Shown here piece by piece: positions 26,851 to 34,349 of a stretch of DNA of 57,399 nucleotides. Origin of the DNA: Gemmatimonadales bacterium (GTDB lineage: Bacteria > Gemmatimonadota > Gemmatimonadetes > Gemmatimonadales > GWC2-71-9); contig JAICWE010000016.1 of assembly GCA_025934955.1 (NCBI GenBank), positions 1-57,399 on the forward strand, in the 5' to 3' direction. A program made the translations under genes and the position numbers. Under the pieces are notes generated by a model. That model ran no database searches and was not told the origin of the DNA. It saw only the letters and a program-made list of their open reading frames with translations. Positions within the stretch are counted from its first letter, which is position 1. Every line of letters begins with the position of its first letter.

Positions 26851-27273
26851 GTGGGCGATGCGAGTGCAGCCGGTACCAGGCTGCTGGTCGTTGATGACGA
26901 GGAGACGGTGCGCGCCGTCCTCGTGCGCGCGCTCGCGGGCGAAGGCTTCACCGTGGACGCCGCCGAAGACGGCGCCGCCGCGCTGGCTCAACTGGAGCAG
27001 CGCGGCGGCCAAGTGGCGCTCGTGGTAACCGATCTGGTGATGCCGGGAATGAGCGGGCGCGAGCTGGGCCGGACGGCCGCACGGCGGTGGCCGCACCTGC
27101 GTCTGCTCTTCGTCTCCGGCTACTCCGAGGAATATCTGCATAGTCACGCGCTGCTCGATGCGCGCGTTCCGCTGCTCCGCAAACCCTTCCTTCCATCCCG
27201 GCTGCGCGAAGCGGTTCAGGACGCGTTGCGACAGCTGCCCCACGCCGAACTGCTCGCTCGCGACGCGGGGTGA
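26851..27273 (+). CDS. Single-domain response regulator (REC only)
   Basis: 140 residues: LLVVDDEETVRAVLVRALAG with the acidic pocket, phospho-Asp61 in VVTDLVMPGMSGRELG, LLFVSGYSEEYL and Lys in LLRKPFLPSRLREAV. No output domain, so it acts in phosphorelay or by protein contact (CheY/CpdR-like). It resembles the REC of the hybrid kinase at 22507-25338 (TDIVLPGASGREV, MSGYTPDDL, QKPFLPDALV), making a shared relay plausible. The GTG start is directly preceded by GGAGGTGAT, a near-perfect ribosome site that decides the start. Confidence 0.87.
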   Translation: MGDASAAGTRLLVVDDEETVRAVLVRALAGEGFTVDAAEDGAAALAQLEQRGGQVALVVTDLVMPGMSGRELGRTAARRWPHLRLLFVSGYSEEYLHSHALLDARVPLLRKPFLPSRLREAVQDALRQLPHAELLARDAG

Positions 27274-27445
27274 ATGCCGCAGGAAATTGCGCCCTCTGCC
27301 GGACGATCGGAACGTGTCGTTGCAGTCCACGTATTCGGCCGGATCTGCTCCGAACAGCTACTGGCTTGGCTCGGCGGTACTTACCAGAGGCCGGCGCGCG
27401 GCCCTGATGTTGCGCGGGTCCGCGCCGACCTCTTTCGGAGCATCC

Positions 27446-28375
27446 ATGCGACTAGTCCGCCGTGCCGTTTCGACCCTGGCGCTCGCCGCACTCGCGGCCG
27501 GTGCCGGCTGCAGCGATCAGGGCCCCGCCACCAGTGGGTCGCTCTCGATTCGGCTCAAGGACGCCCCGGGCGATGTACAGCACGCGGTCGTCACCATTTC
27601 ACAAATCTATCTTCAGGGCACCGGAGGTCGGACGGTGCTGACCACGACGCCGCACACGGTCGATCTCACGACCCTCACGGGAACGACGACCGCGTCGCTG
27701 CTCGACGGAGCGACGGTGAGCGCCGGCACCTACGGTGAGCTGCGCTTCGTGGTGACCGGAGCCTACGTGCAGGTGGACAACGGCGACGGCACCAGCAGCA
27801 TCTTCGCTTCCTCGCCGGCGTATGCGGGGCTGCCGCAGGGAGCCACCGTCGCCGGGCCGCTCCAGCTGCCGAGTCTCGCACAGTCGGGGCTCAAGGTCGA
27901 TCTCGGCGCGCCGCTCACGATCACCGGGACGCAGACGGTGCTCGTCGTGGATTTCGACGTTTCGCAGAGCTTCGGACATGCCACCGGCAGCGGCGTCAAC
28001 GGCTGGGTGATGCACCCGGTGATCAAGGGTGCCGACATAACGCTGACCGGCAGCATCCACGCCACCGTGCAGCTCGGCACCAACGTGTCGCTCCCGGCGG
28101 TGCAGGTGGACGGGCACGCAGTCACGCTGGCGGATCTCTCGCTCGTGCTCACCAACACGGGCGACAACACGGCCAGCACCGTCGCGCTGACTGACGCGGG
28201 CGGCGGCGTCTTCGCGGCCGACTTCAGCGATGTGGCCCCGGGGAGTTATACGCTCGGCTTCTCGCTACCCGCCGGGGTCACGTCGGTCACGACGACCCCC
28301 GCGTCACCGGCACCGGTGACCGTGCAGTCGGGCCAGCAGGCGACGGTGGCGTTCACGGTGACAGCGGCTCAGTAG
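27446..28375 (+). CDS. DUF4382 lipoprotein
   Basis: 309 residues. Lipoprotein signal MRLVRRAVSTLALAALAAGA with lipobox AAGAGC. DUF4382 domain from ~30: SGSLSIRLKDAPGDVQHAVV (the family hallmark of RLTDAP type), VTISQIYLQG, VDLTTLTG, LDGATVSAGTYGELRFVV, and VVDFDVSQSF. A C-terminal beta-sandwich (DFSDVAPGSYTLGFSLPAG, like a carboxypeptidase-regulatory or surface domain) follows. GGAG site 5 nt before the ATG. Likely an outer-surface protein of unknown function, as for most of this family. It is convergent with a second lipoprotein. Confidence 0.8.
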   Translation: MRLVRRAVSTLALAALAAGAGCSDQGPATSGSLSIRLKDAPGDVQHAVVTISQIYLQGTGGRTVLTTTPHTVDLTTLTGTTTASLLDGATVSAGTYGELRFVVTGAYVQVDNGDGTSSIFASSPAYAGLPQGATVAGPLQLPSLAQSGLKVDLGAPLTITGTQTVLVVDFDVSQSFGHATGSGVNGWVMHPVIKGADITLTGSIHATVQLGTNVSLPAVQVDGHAVTLADLSLVLTNTGDNTASTVALTDAGGGVFAADFSDVAPGSYTLGFSLPAGVTSVTTTPASPAPVTVQSGQQATVAFTVTAAQ

Positions 28376-28388
28376 CGGTCCCGCTGCC

Positions 28389-28931
28389 CTATTGCGTCGC
28401 GGTCACCTGCAGGACCAGATCGTTGAGGTCGGCGTCGCCGCCATCCTCGAAGTTGATCGTCCAGGTCGGGTACGAGCCGGTGGCCTGCAGCGACGGCGAT
28501 CGCTGGAGCTGAGGCGACACGATCTGAAACGAGATCGCCGTCCCCGCCGGATAGGGCCCTGGGTACGACCACGTCTGCCCCGACGGCGAGTAGCAGCCGT
28601 CGGTCAGCAGCGTGGCCGTCACCGGCTTGAGCAGGCTGAGGGTATTGCCCCGCGCGTCGCAACTCGTGCTCACCAGCGTGATCGTGAAGCCGCCCGCCGC
28701 AGTGAGCGTCAGATCGCACTGTGAGGAGGTGCCGTCAGGCTGCATGCAGGTGAGCTGCGACGTCACCGGCGGACCGCCGTTGCCTCCGGTTCCTCCACCA
28801 GCGCCCGGCGGCGAGGTCACGTCGGAGCCGCCGCCGCAGGCGGCGAGGAGCAGTGCCGCCGCGACCAGCAAGCGTGGAGCGAGCGACGACGAACTTCCAG
28901 CGCAATGCTGCAAGCACGTGTCCGGCTGCAT
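28389..28931 (-). CDS. Hypothetical lipoprotein
   Basis: 180 residues. Start chosen at the ATG at 28931 with GAGG six bases before; an in-frame GTG is four codons upstream. Lipobox LLLAACGGG after a hydrophobic stretch, then a Gly/Pro spacer (SPPGAGGGTGG) and a beta-rich domain with cysteines in LTCMQPDGTSSQCDLTL and STSCDARG / LLTDGCYSPSG, possibly two disulfides. C-terminal WTINFEDGGDADLNDLVLQV contains an acidic DGGDADLND stretch that resembles a small calcium site seen in surface beta-domains. Family not recognised. Confidence 0.6.
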   Translation of the reverse strand: MQPDTCLQHCAGSSSSLAPRLLVAAALLLAACGGGSDVTSPPGAGGGTGGNGGPPVTSQLTCMQPDGTSSQCDLTLTAAGGFTITLVSTSCDARGNTLSLLKPVTATLLTDGCYSPSGQTWSYPGPYPAGTAISFQIVSPQLQRSPSLQATGSYPTWTINFEDGGDADLNDLVLQVTATQ

Positions 28932-29024
28932 CCGTTGCCTCACGTCGGAATAGAGCGAACTGACTAGCGCTTCGGTCGCACGGCTGCAGTGAGGCGGGTC
29001 ACGCCGTCGCCGCCGAGCCGACCC

Positions 29025-29204
29025 TCACTCGATGCTGATGGCGATCGGGTCGCTGGCGGGGAAGGTCTCCTTCAACGCCTCATCCAGGCGGCGCTCGATG
29101 TTGTGCCCGGGTACGCCGAGCGGCGCGTCGGCCGGGCTCACCACCAGGAGCGACGGCGTCGTCGGGCCCGGTTGCCGGTCTGTCGTATAGCGATCGGATC
29201 GCAT
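29025..29204 (-). CDS. Small conserved-motif protein (LDEALKETFPASDP)
   Basis: 59 residues. C-terminal IERRLDEALKETFPASDPIA carries a short block (ALxxTFPASDP) that recurs at the C-terminus of many small hypothetical proteins in proteobacteria and relatives; no function is known for it. The N-terminus is polar. ATG at 29204; the in-frame extension upstream to 29336 is Arg-rich and unsupported. No membrane segment. Confidence 0.55.
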   Translation of the reverse strand: MRSDRYTTDRQPGPTTPSLLVVSPADAPLGVPGHNIERRLDEALKETFPASDPIAISIE

Positions 29205-29359
29205 AATCGTATCAGTCCTGTTGCGCCGGTTGCATCGCGCGCGGGCACCATCCGCTCCCGCGGTTTCGTTCGATAGGGGGCCGGCGGCGCCCTGTCGGTG
29301 ACCGGCGTCGCGGCGGCGCGGCGCGTCGAGCGCCATTTCCCAACCATGCAGCGGTTCAC

Positions 29360-30841
29360 ATGATCCGGCGTGCTGCGCGCGCTCGGCGGCATCTCGCTCT
29401 GGTCACGGCGTACGCGGCGCTGCTCGGCGGTTGCCGCGATGCCACTGGGCCGAGCGGGAGTCCGCCGCCGCCGGCCTCCGCCGACACCGCTCGCATCACC
29501 GTTCATCCGGACCTTCCCGGCGCCCGCATCCCCGCCGACTTTCTCGGACTCGGCTTCGAGATGCCTGCACTGCGGGATCCCCGCTTCGCCGGCGACGCGG
29601 CATTCGAGCGTTTTCTCACCAACCTCGGTCCGGGCGTGCTCCGCTTCGGCGGCAACAGCGTCGAGCTCACCGGCTGGGCGCCGGTCGCGCCGGCGCACGC
29701 GACCGACGCTCTCGTGCTCACCCCCGCCGACTTCGACCGGATCTTCGGCTTCGCCGCGCGGGTCGGCTGGCGCGTCATCATGGACTCGCGGCTCGCCCGT
29801 TTCGAGCCGGACACCGCCGCCGGCGAAGTCGCCGCCTTGCACAGCTCGGGCGGGAGCAATCTGCTCGCGGCGGAGATCGGGAACGAGCCCGACCTCTATC
29901 CAGTGAGCGGCGCCCGGGGCGCGGGCTGGAACGGCGACAGCCTCGCGGCCGAAGCGGCGGCGTACGCCACTCGCATTCTCGCCCGCACGCCGGGCGCGCC
30001 GCTCGCCGCTCCCGCGACCACATGCTCGAGCGCCGGCCCGTCGTTCTTCGATGCCGTACTCGGCGGAGGCATACCGCTGGCGCTCGCCACCCACCACTTC
30101 TATCCGATGACCGCCTCGGCGCCGGCGGACTCACCCGAATTCGCCAGCATCGCCAACATGCTGAGCCCCGCGCTCATGGCGCGTACGGCGGCCTGCATCC
30201 GCGCGGCTGCGCGCACGGCCGCAGCGCGCGGCGTGCCCCTCCGGCTGGACGAGACCAACTCCGCGTCGGGCTTCGGCAAGGCGGGCGTGAGCGACGTGCT
30301 CGCGAGCGCGCTCTGGGCGGTCGATCATCTCTTCACCGCGGCGGAGCAGGGCGCCGCCGGTGTGAACGTGCAGAGCGGGACCGACCTCCAGGGCGGGCTC
30401 ACCTGCGCCGGCGTGTACCTGCCGTTCTGTGGCGGGCAGGGCGCGCCGTACACGGCGCGGCCGCTCTACTACGCCATGCTGCTGGTCCACGCGGCCGCGC
30501 GCGGACGGATCGTGCCGGTGGAGGTGCAGGGCACGTTCAATGTGACGGCACACGCGGCGCTCGACGATGACGGAACGCTGCGCGTCGTCATCGTGAACAA
30601 GGAAGCGGGACACGCCGTCGCGGTGCGGCTCGCGGCCGGCGGCGCGTACCGGAGCGCCGGCGTGCTGCGCCTCGTCGGGCCGGCGCTGGATCGGGGTGAC
30701 AGCGTGACGTTCGCGGGGGCCGCCGTCGACGGGGATGGCGCGTGGACGCCCGGCCCGGCAGAGCCGGTCACCGCGGACGGAGCGGGGTTCGTGCTCTCGC
30801 TGCCCGCCGGCAGCGCCGGGGTGGTTGTGCTGGGCCAGTGA
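29360..30841 (+). CDS. GH79-like glycoside hydrolase lipoprotein
   Basis: 493 residues. Lipoprotein signal with lipobox LLGGC, then a clan GH-A (beta/alpha)8 barrel. GLGFEMPAL at strand 1, GPGVLRFGGNSVELTGW (family-79-like LRxGGNS), acid/base Glu in EIGNEPDLY, and HHFYPM. The nucleophile Glu is in PLRLDETNSASGFGKAG, with AGVNVQSGTD after it. A C-terminal beta domain (TLRVVIVNKEAGHAVAVRL) is typical of GH79 beta-glucuronidases. Substrate probably glucuronide or a related uronic sugar in exported polysaccharide, which is inference. It ends only 57 nt before the MerR gene, with the MerR-type promoter in between. Confidence 0.8.
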   Translation: MIRRAARARRHLALVTAYAALLGGCRDATGPSGSPPPPASADTARITVHPDLPGARIPADFLGLGFEMPALRDPRFAGDAAFERFLTNLGPGVLRFGGNSVELTGWAPVAPAHATDALVLTPADFDRIFGFAARVGWRVIMDSRLARFEPDTAAGEVAALHSSGGSNLLAAEIGNEPDLYPVSGARGAGWNGDSLAAEAAAYATRILARTPGAPLAAPATTCSSAGPSFFDAVLGGGIPLALATHHFYPMTASAPADSPEFASIANMLSPALMARTAACIRAAARTAAARGVPLRLDETNSASGFGKAGVSDVLASALWAVDHLFTAAEQGAAGVNVQSGTDLQGGLTCAGVYLPFCGGQGAPYTARPLYYAMLLVHAAARGRIVPVEVQGTFNVTAHAALDDDGTLRVVIVNKEAGHAVAVRLAAGGAYRSAGVLRLVGPALDRGDSVTFAGAAVDGDGAWTPGPAEPVTADGAGFVLSLPAGSAGVVVLGQ

Positions 30842-30849
30842 ACGGGGGC

Positions 30850-30881
30850 TTGACCCTGTACTATGGTACAGGGTGTATCGT
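30850..30881 (+). promoter_or_regulatory. MerR-type promoter with overlong spacer and dyad operator
   Basis: TTGACC (30850-30855), a 20-nt spacer, TATCGT (30876-30881). Inside lies a perfect 9-bp inverted repeat ACCCTGTAC / GTACAGGGT (30853-30861 and 30866-30874) with 4-nt loop TATG. MerR-family regulators typically bind such dyads in 19-20 bp spacers and activate by untwisting the DNA; ZntR-type promoters have 20 bp. The start codon of the regulator is 17 nt downstream, so the operon is probably autoregulated. Confidence 0.72.
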
Positions 30882-30897
30882 GCTCACCGGAGGAGTT

Positions 30898-31581
30898 ATG
30901 GAACGACTCGCGTCGCCCGAAGGAACGATGACGATCGGCCAGCTGGCCCGACAGGCCGGCGTGGGTGTGCAGACGGTGCGCTACTACGAGCGGCGCCGCC
31001 TGCTGCCGGAAGCACCGCGCCGCGCCTCGGGCTACCGCGCATTCACCGGCGGCGCGCTCGAGCGTTTGCGCTTCATCCGGCGGGCCCAGGAGCTGGGCTT
31101 CACGCTCGCCGAAATCGCCGAGCTGCTGGCACTCCGGCTCGATCCGCACACCACGGCGGCGGACGTCAAGGCGCGCGCGGGAGCCAAGATCGAGGAGATC
31201 GACCGCAAGATCCACGATCTCCAGCACATCAAGCGCGCGCTGGCCCATCTGGCCGGCGCCTGCCGCGGCGGCGGCGCCTCGCCCGACGACTGCCCGCTGC
31301 TCGAGGCGCTGGGACCCCTCGACGCAGCGGCGCAACGCGGCGCTGCCGACACCCCACACCCGCAGGAGTCAGACATGCCGGCCATTGATCGCGAGCTCGA
31401 CTGCAGCTTGACCGTCCGCGAGCTCATGCAACGCCATCCCGCCACCCGTGCCGTGTTCGAGCGGTTCGGCGTGGACACCTGCTGCGGCAGCGGCGTCAGC
31501 GTCGAAGAGGCCGCACGCCGCGACGGTCTCGATTCGGCCGTGCTGTGCACCCAGCTTCGCGCCGCTGCGCGAACGCGCTGA
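30898..31581 (+). CDS. MerR-family regulator fused to ScdA_N/DUF542 domain
   Basis: 227 residues. MerR winged helix-turn-helix 11-80 (MTIGQLARQAGVGVQTVRYY, ERRRLLPEAPRRASGYRAF), dimerisation helix ~85-120, and a metal-type loop ACRGGGASPDDCPLLEAL with Cys122 and Cys132 as in ZntR/MerR. The third ligand of that group (Cys79 of MerR) appears to be Thr here. Residues 160-227 are an extra ScdA_N/DUF542 domain (LDCSLTVRELMQRHPATRAV, FGVDTCCGSGVSVEE, Cys195-Cys196), as in the N-terminus of the di-iron repair protein RIC/YtfE. Sensing of NO, or of Fe-S or metal damage, is inferred. GGAGGAG precedes the ATG. First gene of a cluster to 34857. Confidence 0.82.
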   Translation: MERLASPEGTMTIGQLARQAGVGVQTVRYYERRRLLPEAPRRASGYRAFTGGALERLRFIRRAQELGFTLAEIAELLALRLDPHTTAADVKARAGAKIEEIDRKIHDLQHIKRALAHLAGACRGGGASPDDCPLLEALGPLDAAAQRGAADTPHPQESDMPAIDRELDCSLTVRELMQRHPATRAVFERFGVDTCCGSGVSVEEAARRDGLDSAVLCTQLRAAARTR

Positions 31582-31594
31582 CGGTGCCAGGCCG

Positions 31595-32908
31595 GTGATC
31601 TCGGCCGAGCTGAAGGTGGCGACGCCAATCAGTCCGGCGGCCAACTCGATCGGGCTGGCCGGCGAACACTTCGCCGCCGCGACGCTGTATCTCCTCGCCG
31701 GCGCCGCAGGGCTGGTGTGGGCCGCGCCCCAGCTCGCCGGCGGTGCATACCTGTCGCCCCACGTCGCCGGCATCACGCACCTGTTCACGCTCGGCTGGCT
31801 CACGATGACGATCTTCGGCGCGCTCTGCCAGCTGCTGCCGGTCGCGCTGGGCGCGCCGGTCCGCTCGACGCGCGTCGCGCACGCGAGCTTCTGGACCTTC
31901 GCGCCGGGCGTCGGAGTCTTCGCGACCGGGCTCGCCACCGGATCGGTCGCGCTGCATCACGCGGGCATCTGCCTCGTCGCCGCCGGGGTCCTGCTCGCGG
32001 TGGGCAACGTCGCGGCCTCGCTGCCGCGGGCTCGCGCACGAGACGCCACGTGGGCGGGCGTCGCGCTGGCGCTCACGTTCCTCACGTCCACGCTCGTGCT
32101 CGGAATCCTGCTGCTGCACAACCAGCACACCGGCTACCTCGGCGCGGCGCGCCTGAGGGTCCTGGCGACTCACCTGCACGTGGCGATCGTCGGCTGGGTG
32201 CTGATCATGATCGTCGCCGTGTCGCACCGGCTGCTGCCGATGTTCCTGCTTGCGCGCGGCGCCGACACCCGGTGGACGCCCCGCGCGCTCGCGCTGCTCG
32301 CGGTCGGGGTCGGGTTCCTGGCGGCGGGGCTCATGCTCGGCGCCAGGGTGCTCACGTGGGCCGGTGCGCTGCTGCTCCAGGGCGGTGTGGCGTGCTTCCT
32401 CCGGCAGGCGTACGGGTTCTACCGCGCCCGGCTGCGGAAGCAGCTCGACGTCGGCATGCGCTTCGCCGGGACGGCACTCGGCTTCCTCGCCGTGAGCGCG
32501 GTCCTCGGACCCGCGGTGCTGGTGCGCGGCGCCGCGCTGCCCCGCCTCGCGACGGTGTACGTGGTATTCGGGCTCGGCGCGGTCGTGCTCTACGTCATCG
32601 GCTTCTTCTACAAGATCGTGCCGCTGCTCGCCTGGACGGCGCACTTCCGCGGACGAATGGGCCGGGAGCCGGTGCCGACCGTTGCCCAGCTCTACTCGGG
32701 CCGGCTGGCGTACGCCCAGCTTGCCTTGATGGCGCTGGGAGTCGCGACGCTGGCCGCCGGGATTGCCTCAGGGGCGGCGGCGGTCGCCCGCTCGGGCGCG
32801 GTGCTGTTCTTCGGCGGGGTGCTGGTGTTCGTGACCCAGCTCGCGCGCATCGCGCTCGGCCGCGCGGTTCGCGCTGCCGCCGTCAGCCCGCGGGAAGCGG
32901 CCGCATGA
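31595..32908 (+). CDS. NnrS-/haem-copper-oxidase-like polytopic membrane protein
   Basis: 437 residues, about 12 membrane segments. Conserved-looking His residues sit in membrane helices: SPHVAGITHLFTLGWLTMT (His56, His62), LATHLHVAIVGWVLIM (about His192/194), AVSHRLLPMF (~211) and KIVPLLAWTAHF late. Such a pattern recalls NnrS or subunit-I-like haem proteins that co-occur with DUF542 and DUF2249 genes, and may bind haem or copper. No exact family is recognised and the copper-site HH pair of an oxidase is not seen. GTG start 13 nt after the regulator stop; its TGA overlaps the next ATG. Probably handles NO or another small ligand at the membrane. Confidence 0.62.
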   Translation: MISAELKVATPISPAANSIGLAGEHFAAATLYLLAGAAGLVWAAPQLAGGAYLSPHVAGITHLFTLGWLTMTIFGALCQLLPVALGAPVRSTRVAHASFWTFAPGVGVFATGLATGSVALHHAGICLVAAGVLLAVGNVAASLPRARARDATWAGVALALTFLTSTLVLGILLLHNQHTGYLGAARLRVLATHLHVAIVGWVLIMIVAVSHRLLPMFLLARGADTRWTPRALALLAVGVGFLAAGLMLGARVLTWAGALLLQGGVACFLRQAYGFYRARLRKQLDVGMRFAGTALGFLAVSAVLGPAVLVRGAALPRLATVYVVFGLGAVVLYVIGFFYKIVPLLAWTAHFRGRMGREPVPTVAQLYSGRLAYAQLALMALGVATLAAGIASGAAAVARSGAVLFFGGVLVFVTQLARIALGRAVRAAAVSPREAAA

Positions 32909-33771
32909 GCGCCGCTCGCCGCACCGGGCCGGTGACGGCCGCCGATCGGGTGAGCGACGTGCTGGCGCGCGACGAGGCGCTGGTCGAAGTCTTCGTACGG
33001 CACGCGGCGCATTTCACCAGGCTGCGCAACCGCGCGATGCGGCGCGTCATGGCCCGGCTGGTCAGCGTGGAGGACGCCGCGCGCATCGCCGGCGTCAGCT
33101 CGGCGTCGCTGGTTCGCGCGCTCAACGACGCGCTGGGAATCACTGTGCCGGGGGACGATACGGAACCGGCTGGCCACGACCTCGCTGCGGCCAGCGGAGT
33201 CGGAGCGATGAGCGACGGCGTGCCCCGCCGCCGGCGCCCGCCGGGCGCGGTCGTAGTCGACGTCGACGTGCGCGACGAGCTCCGCAGCGGCCGTGAGCCG
33301 TTCGCCCGGGTCATGTCGGCGGTCGGCGCGCTACGCGCCGGCGAGGTGCTCCGGCTTCGTGCCATCTTCGAGCCGGTGCCGCTCTACGCCGTGCTCGAGA
33401 AGCGCGGGCTGGTGCACGAGACGAGCTCGGAGGGACCGGACGATTGGTCCGTGTGGTTCTGGCGAGCGGATACCGACGCGGCATCGGGCGCAGCACCAAA
33501 GGCTGCGGCCTCCGCGCCGGCTGCGCCGGGATCACACGTCGTCGCAGATGCCCTCGACGTCGAGCTCGACGTGCGCGGCCTGGAGCCCCCGGAGCCGATG
33601 GTCCGGACCCTCGCCGCGCTCGAAGCGCTGCCCGAGGGCCGTACGCTGGTGCAGGTGAACGCACGAGTTCCGCAGTTCCTGCTTCCCGTTCTCGCCGAGC
33701 GCGGCTACACGTGCGAAATCGATGAGTCGGCTGCGGATCGTGTCCTCGTCCGGATCCGGCGGGGCACATGA
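32905..33771 (+). CDS. DUF1858 plus two DUF2249 domains
   Basis: 288 residues. Residues ~10-80 form a DUF1858-like domain (DRVSDVLARDEALVEVFV, FTRLRNRAMRRVMARLVSVE, AARIAGVSSASLVRALND). Two tandem DUF2249 domains follow: VVVDVDVRDELRSGREPFAR to WSVWFWR, and DALDVELDVRGLEPPEPMVR to VLVRIRR, linked by an Ala/Pro spacer. DUF2249 has a TusA/SirA-like fold and often sits with NO-metabolism genes. The sirA/TusA catalytic Cys-Pro is absent (here PLYAVLEKRG and PQFLLPVLAERG), so sulfur transfer is unlikely. ATG overlaps the preceding TGA (ATGA). Confidence 0.72.
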   Translation: MSAARRTGPVTAADRVSDVLARDEALVEVFVRHAAHFTRLRNRAMRRVMARLVSVEDAARIAGVSSASLVRALNDALGITVPGDDTEPAGHDLAAASGVGAMSDGVPRRRRPPGAVVVDVDVRDELRSGREPFARVMSAVGALRAGEVLRLRAIFEPVPLYAVLEKRGLVHETSSEGPDDWSVWFWRADTDAASGAAPKAAASAPAAPGSHVVADALDVELDVRGLEPPEPMVRTLAALEALPEGRTLVQVNARVPQFLLPVLAERGYTCEIDESAADRVLVRIRRGT

Positions 33772-33807
33772 AGGTCAGTCATCACCAACGTCCAAATGGA
33801 GAGTCAC

Positions 33808-34044
33808 ATGATGTCCGCTTCAGCGCTCGAACTCGACGTGCGCGCCATTCCGCCGCGCGACAAGCATCCCGCCATCTTCCGCGCGTTCGACGGTCTCGCC
33901 AGCGGCCAGGCGATGGTCCTCATCAACGATCACGACCCGCGTCCGCTCCGCTACCAGCTCATGGCCGAGCGGCCGGAGAGCTTCGATTGGCTGTACGAGG
34001 CGGAAGGGCCGGAAGTCTGGCGGGTCCGCATCAGCCGGCGATGA
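33808..34044 (+). CDS. Single-domain DUF2249 protein
   Basis: 78 residues: LELDVRAIPPRDKHPAIFRA, FDGLASGQAMVLINDHDPRP, LRYQLMAERPESFDW, ending EVWRVRISRR. All DUF2249 hallmarks are present (the P-R-x-K-H, the NDHDPxPL loop). Start at the ATG 6 nt after GGAG; further ATGs at 33796 and 33811 are in frame. The TGA overlaps the next gene's ATG. Conserved His and Asp in NDHDP may bind a metal or partner, but no biochemistry is known. Third DUF2249 domain in this operon. Confidence 0.78.
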   Translation: MMSASALELDVRAIPPRDKHPAIFRAFDGLASGQAMVLINDHDPRPLRYQLMAERPESFDWLYEAEGPEVWRVRISRR

Positions 34045-34349
34045 GCGCGACCGGCGAGCTGACCGATCCGCGGCTCGACGCGCTGTGGCAGGCGCTGAGC
34101 TCCGTCATCGACCCGGAGATCGGGCTCGACATCGTCACGCTGGGCATGGTGTACGGTGTCGAGATCCGGGACGACGTCGCGCTGGTGACGCACACGCTGA
34201 CCCGGATCGGCTGTCCGATGGAGCGCGCCATCACCGCGGGGATCCGGAACGCCGGCGGAATCGTGCCGGGAATTCGCGGCATCGAGACCCGGCTGGTGTG
34301 GGAGCCGGCGTGGCATCCCGGGATGATCGCCGGCGATGAGTCGCGCTGA
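34041..34349 (+). CDS. DUF59 (MIP18/PaaD-like) Fe-S assembly-type protein
   Basis: 102 residues: LWQALSSVIDPEIGLDIVTL, GMVYGVEIRDDVALVTHTLT, RIGCPMERAITAGIRNAGGI. This is the MIP18/DUF59 fold, known from SufT, PaaD and the C-terminus of ApbC-type carriers, with the DPE motif and the conserved Cys in GCPM. Such proteins assist Fe-S cluster maturation or delivery. Coupled to the DUF2249 gene by ATGA; overlaps the DinB-like gene by 14 nt. It supports an Fe-S repair role for the cluster. Confidence 0.8.
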   Translation: MSATGELTDPRLDALWQALSSVIDPEIGLDIVTLGMVYGVEIRDDVALVTHTLTRIGCPMERAITAGIRNAGGIVPGIRGIETRLVWEPAWHPGMIAGDESR

